In this document: in pieces, positions 60,292 to 64,000 of the stretch
Layout: each line of letters opens with the position of its first letter
Position numbering within the stretch: position 1 is the stretch's first letter
Source of the DNA: Streptomyces hawaiiensis
Lineage (GTDB): Bacteria; Actinomycetota; Actinomycetes; Streptomycetales; Streptomycetaceae
DNA: 64,000 nucleotides
NCBI RefSeq assembly: GCF_004803895.1
Contig: NZ_CP021978.1
Span: 8,246,001 to 8,310,000, forward strand
Direction: 5' to 3'
The notes under the pieces: generated by a model
What the model was told of the DNA's origin: nothing
The model's input: only the letters and a program-made list of their open reading frames with translations
The model's database searches: none
Translations under genes and position numbers: made by a program

Positions 60292-61299
60292 TCAGTCCGC
60301 GATCTTCAGCACCAGCTTGCCGCGGTTGTCACCACGGAACAGGCGCATGAGGGTCTCGGGGAACGCCGCGACCGAGCCGGACACCACGTCCTCCAAGGAC
60401 TTCAGCCGGCCCTCCGCCCGCCACGTGGCCAGCTGTGCGATGCCCTCCGCGTATCGCTCGGCGTAGTCGAACACCACGATGCCCGTCATGGAGGCGCGGT
60501 TCACCAGCAGCGACAGGTAGTTGGCCGGGCCTTGCGGCTTGGTGCTGTTGTACTGGGAGATCGCGCCGCAGACCACGACGCGGGCGCCGCGCGCCAGCCG
60601 CAGCAGCACGGCGTCCAGAACGTCGCCACCGACGTTGTCGAAGTACACGTCGACGCCGTCGGGGGCGTGCTCGCGCAGGGCCTTGCGGACGTCCTCGCTC
60701 TGGTAGTCGATCGCGGCGTCGAATCCGAACTCGTCCACCACCAGGCGGCACTTGGCCTCGCCGCCGGCGATGCCGATGACCCGGCAGCCGAGGATCTTGG
60801 CGATCTGCCCGACGACGCTGCCGACGGCCCCGGCTGCTCCGGAGACCACGACGGTCTGCCCCGGCTCGGGACGCCCGACCTCGATCAGGCCGAAGTAGGC
60901 CGTGAGGCCCGACATGCCGAGCGTGCCGAGATACGTCGGCAAGGGAGCAGCCGCAGGGTCGACCTTGGTCACGCCGCGTCCGTCCGACACGCAGTACTCC
61001 TGCACGCCGAACGTGCCCGACACATGGTCGCCGACCGCGAACCCGGAGTGCCGGGAAGCGACCACCCTCCCCACCGCGCCGGCGCGCATCACCTCGCCGA
61101 TCTCCACCGGGCGGATGTAGGACCTGCCCGCGTTCATCCAGCCGCGCATCGCCGGGTCGATCGACAGACAGAGCACCTGTACCAGGAACTCCCCGTCGCC
61201 CGGCTGCACCGCCGGCTCCTCGACATGCTGCCAGTCGGTGGGACGCGGCTCTTCCACGGGACGTGCGGCCAGGCGTATCTGGCGGTTCATCGTGCTCAT
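60292..61299 (-). CDS. NADP-dependent oxidoreductase, leukotriene B4 dehydrogenase/CurA-like
   Basis: The 335-aa zinc-free MDR enzyme opens MSTMNRQIRLAARPVEEPRP and has GTLGMSGLTAYFGL, VVVSGAAGAVGSVVGQIAK (NADP fold), DYQSEDV and YFDNVGGDVLDAVL, the pattern of alkenal/curcumin reductases (CurA) and prostaglandin reductases that reduce alpha,beta-unsaturated carbonyls with NADPH. It is the first gene of the minus-strand redox operon, and a TetR-like palindrome stands 25-40 bp before its start. Confidence 0.93.
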   Translation of the reverse strand: MSTMNRQIRLAARPVEEPRPTDWQHVEEPAVQPGDGEFLVQVLCLSIDPAMRGWMNAGRSYIRPVEIGEVMRAGAVGRVVASRHSGFAVGDHVSGTFGVQEYCVSDGRGVTKVDPAAAPLPTYLGTLGMSGLTAYFGLIEVGRPEPGQTVVVSGAAGAVGSVVGQIAKILGCRVIGIAGGEAKCRLVVDEFGFDAAIDYQSEDVRKALREHAPDGVDVYFDNVGGDVLDAVLLRLARGARVVVCGAISQYNSTKPQGPANYLSLLVNRASMTGIVVFDYAERYAEGIAQLATWRAEGRLKSLEDVVSGSVAAFPETLMRLFRGDNRGKLVLKIAD

Positions 61300-61323
61300 C
61301 TGCGGCGACCTTCCTCGGCTGCA

Positions 61324-61339
61324 TACCGTCCAGTCGGTA
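61324..61339. promoter_or_regulatory. TetR-like operator before the redox operon
   Basis: TACCG-TCCAGT-CGGTA (61324-61339) is a perfect 5-bp inverted repeat with a 6-bp spacer, 25-40 bp before the ATG of the NADP-dependent reductase. On the minus strand it reads TACCGACTGGACGGTA, similar to operators of Streptomyces TetR repressors built on ACCGACCGGTCGGT. A TetR coding remnant lies at the far end of the operon. Confidence 0.6.
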
Positions 61340-61431
61340 CGGCCGTGAGCGTACGGGTGCCCGCCTTCCCGGGCAAGAGCCGGTCCGCTACGACTTACGG
61401 CTCATGTGGGCGGCCGGTCCTGGGCGGCGAG

Positions 61432-61764
61432 CTATTCCTGTCCCGCCGCCGCCATCTCTCCGAGGAGCGACCAGTCGTCCTGCGGGACGTTCGCGTTCAC
61501 GATGCGCGGCGTCTCGGCCAGATGCGGAGGCAGCGTCTGCTGCGCGGCCTTGAAGTGCGCGGACCGCACGTGCGCGGCTCCGGCCTCCTCGTCGCGGAAG
61601 GCCTCGACGAGGACGTACTCCGACGGCTCGTCCACGCTGCGCGACCAGTCGAACCACAGGCAGCCGGGCTCGGCGCGCGTCGCCCGGGTGAACTCGGCGG
61701 CGATCTCGGGCCAGCGGTCGGCGTGCTCGGGGCGGACTCGGAACTTCGCGGTGATGAAGATCAC
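61432..61764 (-). CDS. ABM-domain monooxygenase (putative quinol monooxygenase)
   Basis: The 110-aa ferredoxin-fold protein has the antibiotic-biosynthesis-monooxygenase pattern: a first strand MIFITAKFRVRPEHADRW, TRAEPGCLWFDWSRSVDEPSEYVLVEAFRDEEAGAAHV and SAHFKA. Relatives such as YgiN oxidise quinols or heme-derived substrates without cofactor. It is 132 bp upstream of the redox operon in the same direction. Confidence 0.9.
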   Translation of the reverse strand: MIFITAKFRVRPEHADRWPEIAAEFTRATRAEPGCLWFDWSRSVDEPSEYVLVEAFRDEEAGAAHVRSAHFKAAQQTLPPHLAETPRIVNANVPQDDWSLLGEMAAAGQE

Positions 61765-61848
61765 GGGAATCCCTTCGCTGATGTGCTGATGGCGACTCGA
61801 TCGTACGAACCCGGCTTGATGGTGACGTGACGGGAGGGGCGCTGGTGA

Positions 61849-62955
61849 TCAGGAGAACCGGTGCGGATGCACCGCCCCCTCCGTCGCGCTGAGCGGCGCG
61901 CCGGTGCCGCCCCAACGCAGCGCCACGATCTCGGCGGCGACGGACACCGCCACCTCCTCGGGCGTACGGGCCCCGAGGTCGAGGCCGACCGGTGAGCGCA
62001 GCCGCGACAGTTCGCGTTCCGTGAGCCCGGCCTCGGCCAGCCGCTGTGCCCGGTCGGCGTGGGTGCGGCGGCTGCCCATCGCCCCGATGTAGGCGGCCGG
62101 GCGGCGCAGCGCCTCGGTCAGCAGCGGCACGTCGAACTTGGGGTCGTGCGTCAGGACACAGATCACCGTGCGCTCGTCCGTGTCCGTCTCGCGCAGGTAG
62201 CGGTGCGGCCACCGCGCGATCACCTCGACGTCCTCGGGGAAGCGCTTGGGTGTGGCGAAGACCGGGCGGGCGTCGCAGACGGTGACCCGGTAGCCGAGGA
62301 AGCCCCCGATACGGGCCACGGCCGCGGCGTAGTCGATCGCGCCGAAGACCAGCATCCGCGGCGGCGGCGCGAAGGACTGCAGGAACACGCTCACGGAGTC
62401 CTCGCGGCGCTGCCCCTGGGGTCCGTAGTGCCGCAGACCGGTGGCGCCGAGAGCGAGTTCGCCGCGGGCGTCGGCGGTCACGGCCGCGTCCAGGCCGCTC
62501 GCGCCGAGCGTGCCGACGGCCCGGTCCGGCCAGACGGCGAGCGCCGCCCCGCGCGGCGCCGGTCCGTCGGCCACGGTCGCCACCGTGACCGGTTCGCCCG
62601 CCGCGACCGAGTCCGCGACCGCGCCGAAGCCGGGATCCCGCTCGGGCGTGACCGCGCGCACCAGCAGCGTGATCTCTCCGCCGCAGGTCAGACCGACCGC
62701 GAAGGCGTCCGCGTCGCTGTAGCCGAAGGTCTCCAGCCGGGCCTCGCCGCCCGCGGCGACCTCCCGCGCCAGCTCGAACGCCGCGCTCTCGACACAGCCC
62801 CCGGACACACTGCCCACGACCTCCTCGTCCGGACCCACCGCCATCGCCGCGCCCGGGTCGCGCGGCGCGCTGCGGCTGACCTGGACGACCGTCGCGAGAC
62901 CGAACGGGACCCCGGCCGTATACCAGCGGCCGAGCACCGGGAGAACGTCACGCAC
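61849..62955 (-). CDS. XdhC/CoxI-family protein
   Basis: GTG 62955 has GGAGAGGAG upstream. The 368-aa protein has the N-terminal CoxI domain (FGLATVVQVSRSAPRDPGAAMAV, VGSVSGGCVESAAFE with the conserved Cys) and a C-terminal Rossmann-type XdhC domain (MLVFGAIDYAAAVARIGGFLGYRVTVCDAR, AAYIGAMGSRRTHADR). XdhC proteins bind molybdenum cofactor, sulfurate it and insert it into xanthine dehydrogenase-type enzymes. No molybdenum hydroxylase genes are adjacent, so its client enzyme is encoded elsewhere. Confidence 0.92.
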   Translation of the reverse strand: MRDVLPVLGRWYTAGVPFGLATVVQVSRSAPRDPGAAMAVGPDEEVVGSVSGGCVESAAFELAREVAAGGEARLETFGYSDADAFAVGLTCGGEITLLVRAVTPERDPGFGAVADSVAAGEPVTVATVADGPAPRGAALAVWPDRAVGTLGASGLDAAVTADARGELALGATGLRHYGPQGQRREDSVSVFLQSFAPPPRMLVFGAIDYAAAVARIGGFLGYRVTVCDARPVFATPKRFPEDVEVIARWPHRYLRETDTDERTVICVLTHDPKFDVPLLTEALRRPAAYIGAMGSRRTHADRAQRLAEAGLTERELSRLRSPVGLDLGARTPEEVAVSVAAEIVALRWGGTGAPLSATEGAVHPHRFS

Positions 62956-63146
62956 GAGCCGCTCCTCTCCTTGCGCGCACCCGCCGGGTACCCCGGCGGC
63001 GGTTAATTCCGTTGTGTCCCTCCGTGCCGGTCTGCTGCACTGCACAGGTCGGCGACGTCACCGAGTCCCAAGGAGCCCCGGATGCGCGGAACGTTCATGT
63101 CCCCCCCAGCCAGGAACGGACCTCTCTCCGAAGGACATGACGCTTC

Positions 63147-64000
63147 GTGCACATGCTCAACCTTGGAATTCTCGCCCATGTCGACGCGGGTAAGACCAGC
63201 CTGACCGAGCGGCTGCTCCATTCGGCCGGGGTGATCGACGAGATCGGCAGCGTCGACGACGGGAACACCCGTACCGACACCCTCGCCCTGGAGCGGCAGC
63301 GCGGCATCACCATCAAGTCCGCCGTCGTCTCGTTCCCGCTCGACGGCGTGACCGTCAACCTCATCGACACTCCCGGTCACCCGGACTTCATCGCCGAGGT
63401 GGAGCGGGTGCTCGGTGTGCTGGACGGCGTCGTCCTCGTGATCTCCGCCGTCGAAGGGGTGCAGGCGCAGACGCGGGTGCTGATGCGGACACTCCAGCGG
63501 CTGCGCATCCCTACCCTGCTCTTCGTCAACAAGATCGACCGCGGCGGGGCACGCCACGAGGCGGTGCTGCGGGAGATCTCGGCTCGGCTGACCCCCGCGA
63601 TCGTGCCGATGGGGACCGCCACCGGCCTCGGCACCCGCGCGGCCCGTTTCACCCCCTGTCCCGGACCGGCCGGCGCCCTCGACGTCCTGACCGGGCACGA
63701 CGACGTCCTGCTGTCCGCGTACGTCGAGAACACCGTCACGGACGCGGCGCTGCACGGATCACTCGTCGCGCAGACCCGGGAGGCGCTCGTCCACCCGGTC
63801 TACTTCGGTTCCGCCGCCACGGGCGCGGGCGTGGCGGCGCTCCTGTCCGGCATCGAAACGCTGCTGCCGGCGGCCGACGGGGATGCGGACGGGCCGGTCT
63901 CCGCCACCGTGTTCAAGGTCGGCCGGGGCCCGGCGGGGGAGAAGGTCGCCTACGCCCGGATGTTCTCCGGGACGCTGCGCACCCGCGACCGGGTCCCCTT
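63147..64000 (+). CDS. TetM/Otr(A)-type ribosomal protection GTPase (3' end outside window)
   Basis: GTG 63147 (MHMLNLGILAHVDAGKTSLT) has GAAGGAC about 10 bp upstream, and the frame stays open to the window edge (284 codons visible). The GTPase motifs are G1 AHVDAGKTSLTERLL, the switch ALERQRGITI, G3 LIDTPGHPDF and G4 FVNKIDRGG. The opening and the GSVDDGNTRTDTLALERQRG segment match ribosomal protection proteins (TetM/TetO/OtrA) more closely than EF-G. Such proteins free stalled ribosomes from tetracycline. Whether this copy confers resistance or has a housekeeping role is unknown. Confidence 0.9.
   Translation, partial: MHMLNLGILAHVDAGKTSLTERLLHSAGVIDEIGSVDDGNTRTDTLALERQRGITIKSAVVSFPLDGVTVNLIDTPGHPDFIAEVERVLGVLDGVVLVISAVEGVQAQTRVLMRTLQRLRIPTLLFVNKIDRGGARHEAVLREISARLTPAIVPMGTATGLGTRAARFTPCPGPAGALDVLTGHDDVLLSAYVENTVTDAALHGSLVAQTREALVHPVYFGSAATGAGVAALLSGIETLLPAADGDADGPVSATVFKVGRGPAGEKVAYARMFSGTLRTRDRVP

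Overview
This is a 64 kb stretch of a Streptomyces chromosome. The evidence is very high GC with G/C-rich third positions, frequent GTG starts (and one TTG) behind GGAGG-type ribosome binding sites, a Streptomyces subtilisin inhibitor gene, a perfect CebR box before a cellulase, and a complete ram/amf (SapB-type) morphogen cluster. The replicon cannot be told from the sequence. No rRNA, tRNA, IS element, prophage or CRISPR array was recognised. The window is cut inside a gene at both ends (an AraC regulator on the left, a tetracycline-resistance-type ribosomal protection GTPase on the right).

Layout. 1-19 kb: two paralogous membrane proteins fuse a degenerate ECF sigma factor, a ZAS-like zinc motif, one membrane helix and a ricin-type lectin domain (763-3063 and 17046-18674). 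Between them lie an ion transporter, a PAS-GAF-SpoIIE-ATPase phosphatase, two secreted glycoside hydrolases (GH2 and GH9), an alpha/beta hydrolase, an ECF41-type sigma gene translationally coupled to an orphan cytochrome b, and a small RHH/Fic-type toxin-antitoxin pair. 18.7-26 kb: lactate monooxygenase, a second alpha/beta hydrolase, the protease inhibitor, a CDGSH/methyltransferase/heme-oxygenase-like cassette, a 0.6 kb GC-rich minisatellite and a Ppx/GppA phosphatase.

26-34.5 kb: a peptide export operon on the minus strand. It comprises a Cys-free double-glycine precursor, an HlyD-type adaptor, a C39-peptidase ABC transporter and an NHLM-type ABC transporter. It ends in a strong hairpin, has a second hairpin right after the precursor gene, and is divergent from a secreted alpha-lytic-type serine protease with an acidic repeat tail. 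34.7-47 kb: a complete class III lanthipeptide cluster (ramC, ramS, ramA, ramB, convergent ramR). The 38-aa RamS gene carries two SxxSxxxC ring motifs. The cluster is flanked on both sides by SpoIIE-type phosphatases.

47-64 kb: a DJ-1/PfpI protein divergent from a LysR regulator, a CBS-domain protein, and a dTDP-L-rhamnose block. In that block rmlA, rmlB, rmlD and a methyltransferase run convergently toward rmlC and a large GT2 glycosyltransferase, separated by two hairpins. Then follow a phosphoesterase, a methyltransferase, a redox gene set (CMD protein, Zn-alcohol dehydrogenase, NADP-dependent reductase) with a decayed TetR fragment beside it and an apparently intact TetR-like palindrome at its promoter, an ABM monooxygenase, an XdhC-like protein and the ribosomal protection protein.

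The main themes are cell-surface biology (lectin-tethered sigma-like proteins, SapB-type morphogen, second exported peptide, rhamnose and glycosyltransferase) and extracellular polymer degradation under cellobiose control.
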